A DNA stretch of 16,893 bases, from assembly GCA_016927175.1 (NCBI GenBank), contig JAFGNC010000048.1:1-16893 (forward strand), written 5' to 3'. The stretch comes from Gammaproteobacteria bacterium (GTDB taxonomy: Bacteria; Pseudomonadota; Gammaproteobacteria; Steroidobacterales; Rariloculaceae). Made by a program: the position numbers and the translations under genes. Position 1 is the first letter of the stretch, and every line of letters starts with the position of its first letter. Shown one piece after another: positions 1-7,447 of this stretch. A model generated the notes under the pieces. The model had not been told where the DNA came from. It worked only from the letters and a program-made list of their open reading frames with translations, and did not search any database.

Positions 1-150
1 ACACTGGAAGGTAGACGCAAGCCATTCGGCGAAGTCGAATTCCGCGCTTCCCGCTCGACTATGACACGAGGAGCTACGACACGAGAGCCCGGCGCGAGGG
101 GCGCGCATCGCGGCCTCTCCAGTCGGCGATCGGAAAGCGCGGAGGCTGCG
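1..150 (+). other. Left-edge leader and possible tail of an unseen upstream gene
   Basis: No complete gene can be assigned here. Frame 1 is open from base 1 and runs without a stop into the YCII-domain gene, but the stretch before codon 151 is rich in arginine, serine and glycine and shows no domain. It is more likely leader DNA, or the end of a gene cut by the window edge. A GGAGG ribosome-binding site at 141-145 ends it and marks the true start of the next gene. Confidence 0.3.
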
Positions 151-540
151 ATGAAGTACCTGTGTCTGATCTACTACGACGAAAAAGTGCTCGACGCGCT
201 GACGCGCGAGGCGCTCGAGGCGCTATGGCGCGAAGCGGAAGCCTCTCATCGGGCGCTCACCGGATCCCCCGGCTGCCTGGCCGCTGCGCTCGAGCCCTCG
301 AGGGACACGATCACGCTGCGCGAGCGGGGTGGCAAAACCTTCACGACCGACGGACCGTTCGCCGAGACCAGGGAGCAGCTCGGCGGACTGCTGCTGATCG
401 ACGTCGAGGATCTCGACGATGCGCTCGACATCGCCGCCCGCGTGCCGGCGGCACGCTTCGGCAGTATCGAGGTGCGGCCCGTAGCCGATCTCGGGCACGC
501 GCAGACGGCCAGAACCCACCGGGAGGAGAGCGGAAGATGA
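151..540 (+). CDS. YCII-related (DGPF-domain) protein
   Basis: This is a 129-residue small alpha/beta protein of the YCII/DGPF family, dimeric ferredoxin-like folds of uncertain chemistry. They often sit beside ECF sigma-factor or DoxX genes. The sequence opens MKYLCLIYYDE, has the diagnostic TDGPFAE segment at residues 66-72 followed by E75-LGG, and ends its last strand with FGSIEVRPV near residues 103-111. The reading frame extends upstream to an ATG at 61, but ATG 151 is chosen. It is preceded by GGAGG with a 5-nt spacer, and family members start at this strand. The stop overlaps the next gene's start by four bases (ATGA), so the two are probably co-translated. A cytosolic location is inferred. 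The family is clear; its biochemical role is not. Confidence 0.88.
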   Translation: MKYLCLIYYDEKVLDALTREALEALWREAEASHRALTGSPGCLAAALEPSRDTITLRERGGKTFTTDGPFAETREQLGGLLLIDVEDLDDALDIAARVPAARFGSIEVRPVADLGHAQTARTHREESGR

Positions 541-965
541 CACGCCAGGCGACGGTCAGAGCTTACTGGATCGCAACATCACTTTTTGCCCTGTTGCTGC
601 TGATGGACGGCATCGGCGGACTCACGCATGCGCAGGCGGGCGTAGAGAGCCTGACGCACCTCGGCTACCCGTTGTACCTGCTCGACCTGATCGGCGCAGC
701 CAAGATACTGGCCGCGATCGCGATCGTGCAGACCCGCTTCGTCACGATCAAGGAGTGGGCGTTCGCGGGGTTCGCGATAAGCTGCGTCGGCGCGCTGTGG
801 TCGAGGATGTACGTCGGGGACGGCTTTGGTCTGGTCATACTGCCCGTGATCTTTCTGGCCATCATGCTCGTGCCGTATGTGCTGTGGAAGAAGGTTCGGC
901 AGCTCGCGGAAGCCGGGCCGGACCTGTCGCCGCTCGCCGGGGCCTCCGGCAGCGCTGCGTCCTGA
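537..965 (+). CDS. DoxX-like four-helix integral membrane protein
   Basis: This is a 142-residue membrane protein that resembles the DoxX-like (DoxX_2) family. Four hydrophobic segments are visible, at about residues 11-29, 45-64, 73-90 and 97-117. The LGYPLYLLDLIGAAK stretch at 42-56 is typical of this family, whose members are poorly characterised inner-membrane proteins, sometimes linked to redox stress. The C-terminal 25 residues are polar and low in complexity. The ATG at 537 sits in the ATGA overlap with the YCII gene and uses a GGAGAG-type ribosome-binding site inside that gene. The frame is open further upstream, but that sequence is a shadow of the YCII gene. Coupling to a YCII-domain gene is a common arrangement, but it does not reveal a substrate. 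Confidence 0.85.
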   Translation: MTRQATVRAYWIATSLFALLLLMDGIGGLTHAQAGVESLTHLGYPLYLLDLIGAAKILAAIAIVQTRFVTIKEWAFAGFAISCVGALWSRMYVGDGFGLVILPVIFLAIMLVPYVLWKKVRQLAEAGPDLSPLAGASGSAAS

Positions 966-1064
966 AGCCGCTCCCCGGCAGCGCATCGGCGCCCGCTCGT
1001 CGGGCGGGCACGGGAGTTGCAGCGCGGATCGCCTCGAACGCTCCGTCCCGCAAGGAGGTGCATC

Positions 1065-2594
1065 ATGGCGACCGTTCAGCAGGAAGCCGGCCGCGGCGGC
1101 CGGTATGGGGACTTCGACAAGCAGTGGATCGCCGGTCAATGGCGCAGCGGCCGCGGCACCGGCCGGCTGATCGACCGTAACCCCTACAACGGCGACGTGC
1201 TGGTCGAGCTTGCGCACGCGGACCAGCGCGACCTCGACGAGGCGCACGGCGCCGCCGCATCCGTTCAGAAGGAGTGGTCCGCCCGGCTGCCGTCGGAGCG
1301 CTCTGCCGTCATGCAGAAGGCCGCCCGCGTCATGGAAGCGCGGCACGGCGAGATCGTGGCGTGGCTGATCGCCGAGGCCGGCAGCACGCGCCTGAAGGCG
1401 GAGCTCGAATGGGCGGCGGTTCACGCCGTCATGCTCGAGGCAGCGTTCGTGCCGTACCGGATCGAGGGCAGGATTCTGCCGTCGGACGTGACGGGCAAGG
1501 AATGCCGGGTGTATCGGCAGCCCGTCGGCGTCGTCGGCGTCATCAGCCCGTGGAACTGGCCGCTGCAGCTGAGCAACCGCTCGGTGGCTCCGGCGCTCGC
1601 AGCCGGCAACGGCGTGGTGCTGAAGCCCGCAAGCGATACGCCGGTCACGGGCGGGCTGTTGCTCGCAAAGATCTTCGACGAGGCGGGGCTGCCGCCGGGG
1701 CTGCTGAACGTCGTCGTCGGCTCCGGCAGCGAGATCGGCGATGCGTTCGTCTGCCATCCCGCATCGCGCGTCATCTCGTTCACCGGATCGACGCCGGTCG
1801 GCCGCGGCATCGCCCGGCTCGCGGCCGATGCGCCGATCATGAAGCGCGTCGACCTCGAGCTCGGCGGCAACTCGCCGTTCGTCGTGCTCGACGACGCGGA
1901 TCTCGAGCAGGCCGTCGACGCGGCGCTATTCGGCAAGTTCCTGCACCAGGGCCAGATCTGCATGATCACGAACCGTTTCATCGTGGACCGGAAGCTTTAC
2001 GAGCCCTTCGTCGAGGCGTTCACGGAGCGCGTCAGGGGGCTGAAGCACGGCGATCCGAGCGATGCGGACACGATGATCGGGCCGATCGTCAACGAGAAGC
2101 AGCTGAAGGGCCTTCGCGAACGGATAGACGAGGCGCGCTCGAGCGGCGCGCGCCAGACGATCGGCGGCGACCCCGAAGGGCTCGTGTTGCCGCCGCACGT
2201 GTTCGCCGACGTCACGAACGACATGCTGATCGCGCGCGAGGAGATCTTCGGGCCGGTCGCGCCGATCATTCCGGCCGCGAACGAGGACGAAGCGCTCTCG
2301 CTCGCGAACGGCACGAGCTTCGGTCTGTCGAGCAGCGTGTTCGGCGGCGACGTCGAACGGGCAACGCGTTTCGCGCTTCGGATGGAGGCGGGCATGGCGC
2401 ACGTCAACGATCAGCCGGTCAACGACCTTGCGAACAATCCCTTCGGCGGCGACAAAAACTCCGGCATCGGCCGCTTCGGCGGGGACTGGGCCGTCGACGC
2501 GTTCACGACGGACAAATGGTTGACGGTGCAGCACGAGCCGCGGAAATATCCGGCGAGCGCGGATGTGCTGAAGGGGCCGTGGGCGAGCGGCTGA
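1065..2594 (+). CDS. NAD(P)-dependent aldehyde dehydrogenase
   Basis: This 509-residue member of the aldehyde dehydrogenase superfamily oxidises an aldehyde to the carboxylate with NAD(P)+. The catalytic set is complete: N164 in SPWNWP, K187 in VLKPAS, the general base E265 in LELGG, and the thiol C299 in GQICM. The E-to-C spacing of 34 matches the family. Overall the sequence looks like the benzaldehyde/vanillin/salicylaldehyde dehydrogenase branch (ending PFGGDKNSGIGRFGG near the C-terminus), but the substrate cannot be fixed by eye. ATG 1065 follows an excellent AAGGAGGTG site at 1052-1059. An in-frame start at 1017 is less likely. The gene is 99 nt after the DoxX-like gene and probably has its own promoter. 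It is likely cytosolic, since no signal peptide is seen. Confidence 0.95.
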   Translation: MATVQQEAGRGGRYGDFDKQWIAGQWRSGRGTGRLIDRNPYNGDVLVELAHADQRDLDEAHGAAASVQKEWSARLPSERSAVMQKAARVMEARHGEIVAWLIAEAGSTRLKAELEWAAVHAVMLEAAFVPYRIEGRILPSDVTGKECRVYRQPVGVVGVISPWNWPLQLSNRSVAPALAAGNGVVLKPASDTPVTGGLLLAKIFDEAGLPPGLLNVVVGSGSEIGDAFVCHPASRVISFTGSTPVGRGIARLAADAPIMKRVDLELGGNSPFVVLDDADLEQAVDAALFGKFLHQGQICMITNRFIVDRKLYEPFVEAFTERVRGLKHGDPSDADTMIGPIVNEKQLKGLRERIDEARSSGARQTIGGDPEGLVLPPHVFADVTNDMLIAREEIFGPVAPIIPAANEDEALSLANGTSFGLSSSVFGGDVERATRFALRMEAGMAHVNDQPVNDLANNPFGGDKNSGIGRFGGDWAVDAFTTDKWLTVQHEPRKYPASADVLKGPWASG

Positions 2595-2693
2595 GCCGGA
2601 GGTCTGCCGGAGTCTGCGGTCGCTGCCCGGCCGCGCGCAGGTCCGCAGGGTTTTCGCCGGCGACTGCCGAAGCGCGTCCGCGGCGTCGTCGGC

Positions 2694-2743
2694 GATTCCC
2701 GCGCCTGCGCGGGAGCACAGCGTTTCCGGCGCTGTCGGGAATC
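2694..2743. repeat. Nested inverted repeats downstream of the aldehyde dehydrogenase
   Basis: An outer pair GATTCCC (2694-2700) / GGGAATC (2737-2743) encloses further dyads. One is TCCCGCG (2697-2703) / CGCGGGA (2708-2714) with a CCTG loop. Another is ACAGCG (2717-2722) / CGCTGT (2730-2735). The first hairpin and the outer stem compete for the CCC/GGG bases, so two alternative folds exist. The TTCCCGCG..CGCGGGA core resembles REP-like elements that are common between genes of GC-rich proteobacteria. It could also act as a terminator for the gene ending at 2594, although no U-tract follows immediately. The function is inference; the symmetry is seen directly. Confidence 0.6.
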
Positions 2744-2751
2744 GATATAAA
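2723..2751 (+). promoter_or_regulatory. Possible sigma-70-type promoter before the hotdog gene
   Basis: TATAAA (2746-2751) is a good -10 match and stands out in GC-rich DNA. TTTCCG (2723-2728) gives only a weak -35 with a 17-bp spacer. Predicted transcription would begin near 2758, about 20 nt before the TTG start proposed for the next gene. The surrounding 2740-2810 is markedly AT-rich. The -35 box lies inside the nested inverted repeats, so a regulator or DNA structure could occlude it. Confidence 0.35.
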
Positions 2752-2776
2752 GTGTAGGATTAGGTATGGTGCGTAC

Positions 2777-3514
2777 TTGACTGATAAAAACACAACTATT
2801 TGCATTGACCGCCGATTCTGCGGTCCGCAGACGTCAGCCAATGGCGGCTACATCTGCGGGCTCGTCGCGAAGTTTGCGCAGCGGCCGGTCACGGTGAGGC
2901 TGCTCGCGCCGCCGCCGCTCGATGCGCCTCTCGACCTCGTTCAGGTCGACGAGGGGCCGATCGAGGTGCGCCATGACGGGCAGGTCGTCGCGCAGGCAAG
3001 GCCGGGCCATGTGGGCGACCTCGAGCCGCCGCCGGCACCGACGCATGAAGCGGCGCTCGAGGCGGCGCAACACTTCGCGGGCTTCCGGCAGCATCCGGCG
3101 CCGACCTGCTTCGTCTGCGGACCGCATCGTCCGCGAGACGACGGTCTGCGTATCTTCCCCGGCCGCATCTCGGACCCCGGCGCCGGCGACGTCGTCGCGG
3201 CGCCGTGGATGCCCGATTCGTCGCTCGACCCCGGCGACGGTATCGTTGCGCCGGAATTCATCTGGGCCGCGCTCGACTGCCCCGGCTATGTCGCCGTCGC
3301 GCCGGATATGCGAGCGATGCTGCTCGGCGAGTTGACCGCGAGCGTCGAGCGGCCCGTCAGGATCGGCGACGCGTGCGTCGTCGTCGGCTGGGGCCTCGGC
3401 AGCAGCGGCCGCAAGCATGTGGCAGGCACGGCGCTGTACGATTCGCAGGGCCGTCTCTGCGGCCGCGCGCGCGCGACATGGATCGAGCCGCGAGCGCAGG
3501 CGGAACGAGCATGA
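2777..3514 (+). CDS. Hotdog-fold acyl-CoA thioesterase-like protein, TTG start proposed
   Basis: This is a protein of about 245 residues whose pattern suggests a double-hotdog thioesterase-like fold. An N-terminal FCGPQTSANGGYICGLVA segment (residues 14-31) recalls the NGGY helix start of TesB-like domains. The second half holds PEFIWAALDCPG (159-170), typical of hotdog acyl-CoA-binding domains. A central TCFVCGPHRP segment (110-119) with C111 and C114 precedes GLRIFPG. Its role is probably hydrolysis or binding of an acyl-CoA, but no catalytic residue can be asserted. The frame is open far upstream through the aldehyde dehydrogenase shadow and offers no ATG or GTG in the gap. TTG 2777 fits the homologous N-terminus best, with only a weak AGG ribosome site. 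It is followed 97 nt later by an aldo/keto reductase on the same strand. Confidence 0.72.
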   Translation: MTDKNTTICIDRRFCGPQTSANGGYICGLVAKFAQRPVTVRLLAPPPLDAPLDLVQVDEGPIEVRHDGQVVAQARPGHVGDLEPPPAPTHEAALEAAQHFAGFRQHPAPTCFVCGPHRPRDDGLRIFPGRISDPGAGDVVAAPWMPDSSLDPGDGIVAPEFIWAALDCPGYVAVAPDMRAMLLGELTASVERPVRIGDACVVVGWGLGSSGRKHVAGTALYDSQGRLCGRARATWIEPRAQAERA

Positions 3515-3611
3515 CAGGCAAGCGAGCGCGCGCGTGCCGCCCGACGCGATCGGCGCCGCCTCGCGATCGAACGCCAAGAGCCAGCGGAACCGTCGAAGTC
3601 AGGAGTCACTC

Positions 3612-4562
3612 ATGATCAAACGCCCGCTTGGCCGCAGCGGCCTCGAGATCGCGCCGCTCGTTTTCGGCGGCAACGTGTTCGGCTGGACGGCCGACGAGGC
3701 CACGTCGTTCGCGATGCTGGACCGTTTCGTCGACGCCGGGCTCGACGCGATCGACACGGCAGACGCCTACTCGATGTGGGTACCGGGAAACAGCGGCGGC
3801 GAGTCCGAGACGATCATCGGCAAATGGCTGAAGAAGTCGCCGGGCAGGCGCGACAGTGTGGTCGTGATCACCAAAGTCGGCGCCGAGCTGGCGCCGGACA
3901 AGAAGGGTCTGTCGGCCGGGCGGATCGTTCAGGCGGCCGAGGATTCGCTGCGCCGCCTCCAGGTGGAGGCGATCGACCTGTACCTGAGCCACTTCCCCGA
4001 TGCCGCCACGCCGATCGAGGAGACGCTGAAGGGATACGAGACGCTGCTGCGCGACGGCAAGGTCAGGGCCGTCGGCTGCTCGAACTACGATGCCGCGCAG
4101 TTGCGCGCGGCGCTCGACGCGTCGGCCGGGGGCGACCTGCCGCGCTACGAGGTGCTGCAGCCCGAATACAACCTGTACGACCGCGACAGCTTCGAAGGCG
4201 ATCTGCGCCGGCTCTGCATCGAGGAGAACGTCGGCGTCATTCCTTACTTCAGTCTGGCCAAGGGCTTCCTGGCCGGCAAGTACCGCTCGCATGTCGATCT
4301 CGGCAAGAGCGTCCGCGGCTCGATGGTCGAGAAGTATCTCGACGACAAGGGCATGCGGATTCTCGCTGCGCTCGATCAGGTCGCGGCCGCGCACGGCGCG
4401 AAGCCGGCCGAGGTCGCGCTCGCGTGGCTGATTGCGCGCGAAGGGGTGACGGCGCCGATCGCGAGCGCGACGACGCTCGAGCAGGTGGACAGCCTGATCA
4501 ACGCGACGCGGCTGGAGCTGTCCCGCTCCGAGCTCGACGCGCTGACGCAGGCGGGGGAGTGA
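3612..4562 (+). CDS. Aldo/keto reductase
   Basis: This is a 316-residue (beta/alpha)8 NADPH-dependent oxidoreductase that reduces an aldehyde or ketone to the alcohol. The catalytic tetrad is complete: D48 and Y53 in DTADAYS, K88 in ITKVG, and H127 in LSHFP. Other family marks are GCSNYDAAQL and LQPEYNLYDR in mid-protein, followed by PYFSLAKGFLAGKY. The style is that of the AKR11/12-like prokaryotic proteins (YajO/Tas and general stress protein 69 relatives). The usual family length is 310-350. ATG 3612 follows AGGAG (3601-3605) with a 6-nt spacer. It lies downstream of the hotdog gene and may share its transcript. It ends 71 nt before the convergent racemase gene. The substrate is unknown. 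Confidence 0.93.
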   Translation: MIKRPLGRSGLEIAPLVFGGNVFGWTADEATSFAMLDRFVDAGLDAIDTADAYSMWVPGNSGGESETIIGKWLKKSPGRRDSVVVITKVGAELAPDKKGLSAGRIVQAAEDSLRRLQVEAIDLYLSHFPDAATPIEETLKGYETLLRDGKVRAVGCSNYDAAQLRAALDASAGGDLPRYEVLQPEYNLYDRDSFEGDLRRLCIEENVGVIPYFSLAKGFLAGKYRSHVDLGKSVRGSMVEKYLDDKGMRILAALDQVAAAHGAKPAEVALAWLIAREGVTAPIASATTLEQVDSLINATRLELSRSELDALTQAGE

Positions 4563-4633
4563 GAGCGCGGGCCGCGGCAACGTAGCCCGCCCGCCGCCGA
4601 GCCCGCGTTCGAAAATCGCGTCGGGGGCGCTGG

Positions 4634-5764
4634 TCAGCGAAATCGTTCCGCCAGGGCCTCGTCGACACCCCAGTCACGCAGCGCCTCGGCGGCGCCGTCG
4701 CCGGCTCGCACGGGCCCGTGCCGGACGGCGCCCGGCGTCCTCGAGAACCGCGGTAGCGGCGCGGGCTGCACGACGCCGTCGACCTCGACGAAGGAGCCGC
4801 GCGCGGCGTTGTGCGAATGCGCGGGCGCTTCGGCGAGACTCAGCACGGGCGCGAAGCAGGCCTCGGTCCCCTCGAGCAGAGCGCACCACTCGTCCCGCGT
4901 GCGTTGCCGAAAGACCGCTTCGAGCTTGCGCCGCTGCTCGGGCCATTCGCCGGCATTCATCTGATCGGCGAGCCCGGCGTCGGTGACGCCAACCTTCTCG
5001 AGCAGCGCGGCGTAGAAGGGCGGCTCGATCGACGCGATCGAGATCCAGCGGCCGTCGGCGCACTCGTAGACGTTATAGAAAGGAGCGGCGCCATCGATGA
5101 TGTTGCTCTCGCGCTCGTCCTTCCAGCGGCCCGCCGCGAATTCGCCGTACAGCATGCCCATCATCGAGATCGCGCCTTCGGTCATTGCGCAGTCGACGAC
5201 CTGTCCCTCGCCGCCGAGCTCGACGTGCCGCAGCGCCGCCATGATGCCGAAGGCGAGGTACAGCGCGCCGCCGCCGAAGTCGCCGATCAGGTTCAGCGGC
5301 ACGGCGGGCCGCTCCTTCGGCCCGAGCGCGTGCAGCGCGCCGCTGAGCGCGACGTAATTGATGTCGTGCCCGGGCGCGGTGGCATAGGGTCCCGTCTGCC
5401 CCCAGCCCGTCATGCGGCCGTAGACGAGCTTCGGGTTGCGCGCGAGCGCGGCGTCGGGCCCGAGCCCGAGCCGCTCCATGACGTCGGGCCGGTAGCCCTC
5501 GATCAGCGCGTCGGCCCTGCCGATCAACGCCAGGGCTACGTCGCGATCCGCGGCCGTTTTCAGATCGAGCGCGACCGAGCGCCGGCCGCGCGTCTCTACT
5601 GCATATCGATCGTGCCCGCGGCCCTGAGCGGGCGCGTTCGTGCGGTCGATGCGCACGACATCGGCGCCGAGGTCCGAGAACAGCATGCCGCAGAAAGGCA
5701 CGGGGCCGATGCCGGCGAGCTCGAGGATCCTGAGTCCGTTCAAGGGGCCTGTGTGAGGCGTCAT
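4634..5764 (-). CDS. Alpha-methylacyl-CoA racemase (CaiB/BaiF CoA-transferase family)
   Basis: This 376-residue family III CoA-transferase fold protein most likely interconverts (2R)- and (2S)-2-methylacyl-CoA, a step needed before beta-oxidation of branched-chain or sterol-side-chain acids. The evidence for racemase rather than transferase is the set of residues equivalent to H126, D156 and E241 of the Mycobacterium tuberculosis enzyme MCR. These are H133 in PGHDINY, D162 in IGDFGGG, and E247 in ASIEPPF, at nearly identical spacings. The N-terminus GPLNGLRILELAG is also typical. The start ATG (5764-5762) is 19 nt downstream of the acyl-CoA ligase stop, so the two form an operon. Its Shine-Dalgarno is poor and coupled translation is likely. 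It is convergent with the first aldo/keto reductase. Confidence 0.9.
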   Translation of the reverse strand: MTPHTGPLNGLRILELAGIGPVPFCGMLFSDLGADVVRIDRTNAPAQGRGHDRYAVETRGRRSVALDLKTAADRDVALALIGRADALIEGYRPDVMERLGLGPDAALARNPKLVYGRMTGWGQTGPYATAPGHDINYVALSGALHALGPKERPAVPLNLIGDFGGGALYLAFGIMAALRHVELGGEGQVVDCAMTEGAISMMGMLYGEFAAGRWKDERESNIIDGAAPFYNVYECADGRWISIASIEPPFYAALLEKVGVTDAGLADQMNAGEWPEQRRKLEAVFRQRTRDEWCALLEGTEACFAPVLSLAEAPAHSHNAARGSFVEVDGVVQPAPLPRFSRTPGAVRHGPVRAGDGAAEALRDWGVDEALAERFR

Positions 5765-5783
5765 GGCGTGTCGACCCCGCCCC

Positions 5784-7388
5784 TCAACGCGCGCCGAGCC
5801 GATCGCGCTCGATGCGGATGCCGGCCGCCTCGCGGTCCCACGTGTCGGCCGTGACGGCTTCGCGCCGCAGCCTGTGCTTCTCGACTTTCTGCGTCGGCGT
5901 CCTCGGCAGCTCGTCGAGCACGCGAAGATAACGAGGGATCATGAAGTACGCGAGCTTGTCGCGCAGAAAATCGATCAGCTCGGCCGGCTCGAGCGCCGCG
6001 CCCGGGACGAGCGCGACCACGGCCAGAACGTCGTCCTCGGAGCCGGCCCCCGGCACCGGCACGACGGCCGCTTCGCGCACCCGCGGATGCTCGAGGATCG
6101 CGCTCTCGACCTCGAAAGACGAGATGTTCTCGCCGCGCCGCCGCAATGCGTCCTTGAGCCGATCGACGAAGAAGTAGTTGTCTTCGGCGTCGCGCCGGAA
6201 GAGGTCGCCCGTGTGGAACCAGCCGTTGCGCCACGCTCTGGCCGTCGCCTCGGGATCGTTGTGGTAGCCGTGGCTGATCGTCCACGGCTGCGACATGCGC
6301 ACGAGAAGCTCTCCCGAGGCGCCGGACGGCACTTCTATGTCGTGCTCGTCGACGAGCCTGAGCTCGACGCCGGCGCGAGGCTTGCCGCAGCTGCCAAGCA
6401 CGGTCGGGTTCGGGCCGACGAAAAGCGGCACCGACAGCTCGGTCATGTTGAACTCGGTGTAGGTCGGCACGGCGAATCTGCGCCCGAACTCGATCGCGCT
6501 CTCGTCGAACGGCGCGATCAGGACCGAGCGCAGCGGGTGATCGCGATCCTCGGGCGCGGGCGGCTGCTTCAGCAGGAACTGCGCCATGGCGCCCAGGAGC
6601 CCGACCGTCGTGATCTCGTAGCGACGCACCGTTTCCCAGAACCGCGACACGCTGAACGACTCGACGAGCACCGCGGATCCGCCGTGGATCAGCGCCCACA
6701 GCACGGCATACGGCCCGCCGACATGAAACATCGGCAGCAGCATCAGGTTGCGGTCGCCGGGACCGACGTTTCGGAAGGCTTTCGCCGCCGTGTAGCTGTG
6801 GATGTGAGAGGAAAGCACGCCCTTCGACGGTCCCGTCGTGCCGGACGTGTAGATAATCATCTGCGTATCCCAGGGTGCGATTTCGCGCTCCGCCGGCGCG
6901 CTCCCCGCGTCCGCGGGCGACAGCGCATCCTCGGACTGCAGCCGGATGCCGGGCAGGGAGGGCCGCTCGCCGCCGAGCACGACGATCGCCTCGAGAGCCG
7001 CGCGATCGATCGACGCGAGCCTTTCGACCAGCCGGCCGTCCGCGATCATCAGGCGGGCACCGGAGCTCCGCACGACGTGCGCGAGGACCTGACCTCGATA
7101 ACTCGTGTTGATCGGCACGTAGACCGCGCCGAGGAAGTTCAGCGCAAGGAACGTCGCGACGGCGGTCGGCGTGTTGCCCTGCCACGAAAGCACGAAGTCG
7201 CCCTGCCGAACGCCGAGCCGCTCGAGCGCGGCGGCGAGCCCGCGTGCGCGCGACAACGCCTCCGGGTACGTCCAGCGCTCGCCCGTGTCGAACAGCATGA
7301 AATCGGCGTCCGGGCGCGCTGCAGCCTGCCGGATCAGCATCTCGCGGACGACGCATTGCTCGCGGGCGGGGAGGGTTTCTTCCGGCAT
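5784..7388 (-). CDS. AMP-forming acyl-CoA ligase, CaiC-like
   Basis: This is a 534-residue ANL-superfamily enzyme that activates a carboxylic acid to its acyl-CoA with ATP, via an acyl-adenylate. The P-loop YTSGTTGPSKG is at residues 180-190. The motif GWFHTGDLF is at 389-397, the hinge region VDRLKDALRRRGENIS at 408-423, and the catalytic lysine of the C-terminal domain is K501 in TPTQK. The ENISSFEVE segment resembles crotonobetaine/carnitine-CoA ligase (CaiC) and relatives. With the racemase immediately downstream, the acid is plausibly branched or chiral; that is inference from context. The start ATG (7388-7386) has AAGGA four nt upstream. It is transcribed divergently from the flavin monooxygenase across 59 bp. 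Confidence 0.93.
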   Translation of the reverse strand: MPEETLPAREQCVVREMLIRQAAARPDADFMLFDTGERWTYPEALSRARGLAAALERLGVRQGDFVLSWQGNTPTAVATFLALNFLGAVYVPINTSYRGQVLAHVVRSSGARLMIADGRLVERLASIDRAALEAIVVLGGERPSLPGIRLQSEDALSPADAGSAPAEREIAPWDTQMIIYTSGTTGPSKGVLSSHIHSYTAAKAFRNVGPGDRNLMLLPMFHVGGPYAVLWALIHGGSAVLVESFSVSRFWETVRRYEITTVGLLGAMAQFLLKQPPAPEDRDHPLRSVLIAPFDESAIEFGRRFAVPTYTEFNMTELSVPLFVGPNPTVLGSCGKPRAGVELRLVDEHDIEVPSGASGELLVRMSQPWTISHGYHNDPEATARAWRNGWFHTGDLFRRDAEDNYFFVDRLKDALRRRGENISSFEVESAILEHPRVREAAVVPVPGAGSEDDVLAVVALVPGAALEPAELIDFLRDKLAYFMIPRYLRVLDELPRTPTQKVEKHRLRREAVTADTWDREAAGIRIERDRLGAR

Positions 7389-7447
7389 TGGGTCCTTGCG
7401 GCTGTATCATCGGAGTCTAACCCGATCAGGGGCGATAGAATCTCCGA
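7389..7447. promoter_or_regulatory. Divergent promoter region, ligase/monooxygenase
   Basis: A 59-bp gap separates the acyl-CoA ligase start (minus) from the monooxygenase start (plus), so both promoters must lie in it or inside the genes. It is less GC-rich than the coding DNA. A partly symmetric CCCGATCAGGG lies at about 7422-7432. I see no clean -35/-10 pair on either strand. Shared regulation is inferred from the geometry only. Confidence 0.45.

Noticed and set aside
61..150. N-terminal extension of the YCII-domain protein to ATG 61.
   Set aside because: The extra 30 residues are low in complexity and unlike the family, while ATG 151 has GGAGG at ideal distance.
1274..2776. Very long open frame running through the aldehyde dehydrogenase into the hotdog gene, suggesting a giant fusion.
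   Set aside because: Its first 480 or so residues are an arginine-rich shadow of the aldehyde dehydrogenase frame. Only the end has real protein features.
3511..3615. A 34-codon open frame whose ends overlap the hotdog stop (ATGA) and the aldo/keto reductase start (ATGA).
   Set aside because: The geometry would suit a coupling leader, but there is no good ribosome site and the product is arginine-rich like GC shadow frames. The reductase has its own AGGAG site.
4566..4607. CGCGGGC/GCCCGCG inverted repeat between the convergent reductase and racemase genes as a terminator.
   Set aside because: The loop is about 28 nt with competing shorter pairings and only a short A/T stretch follows, so it is not convincing enough to annotate.
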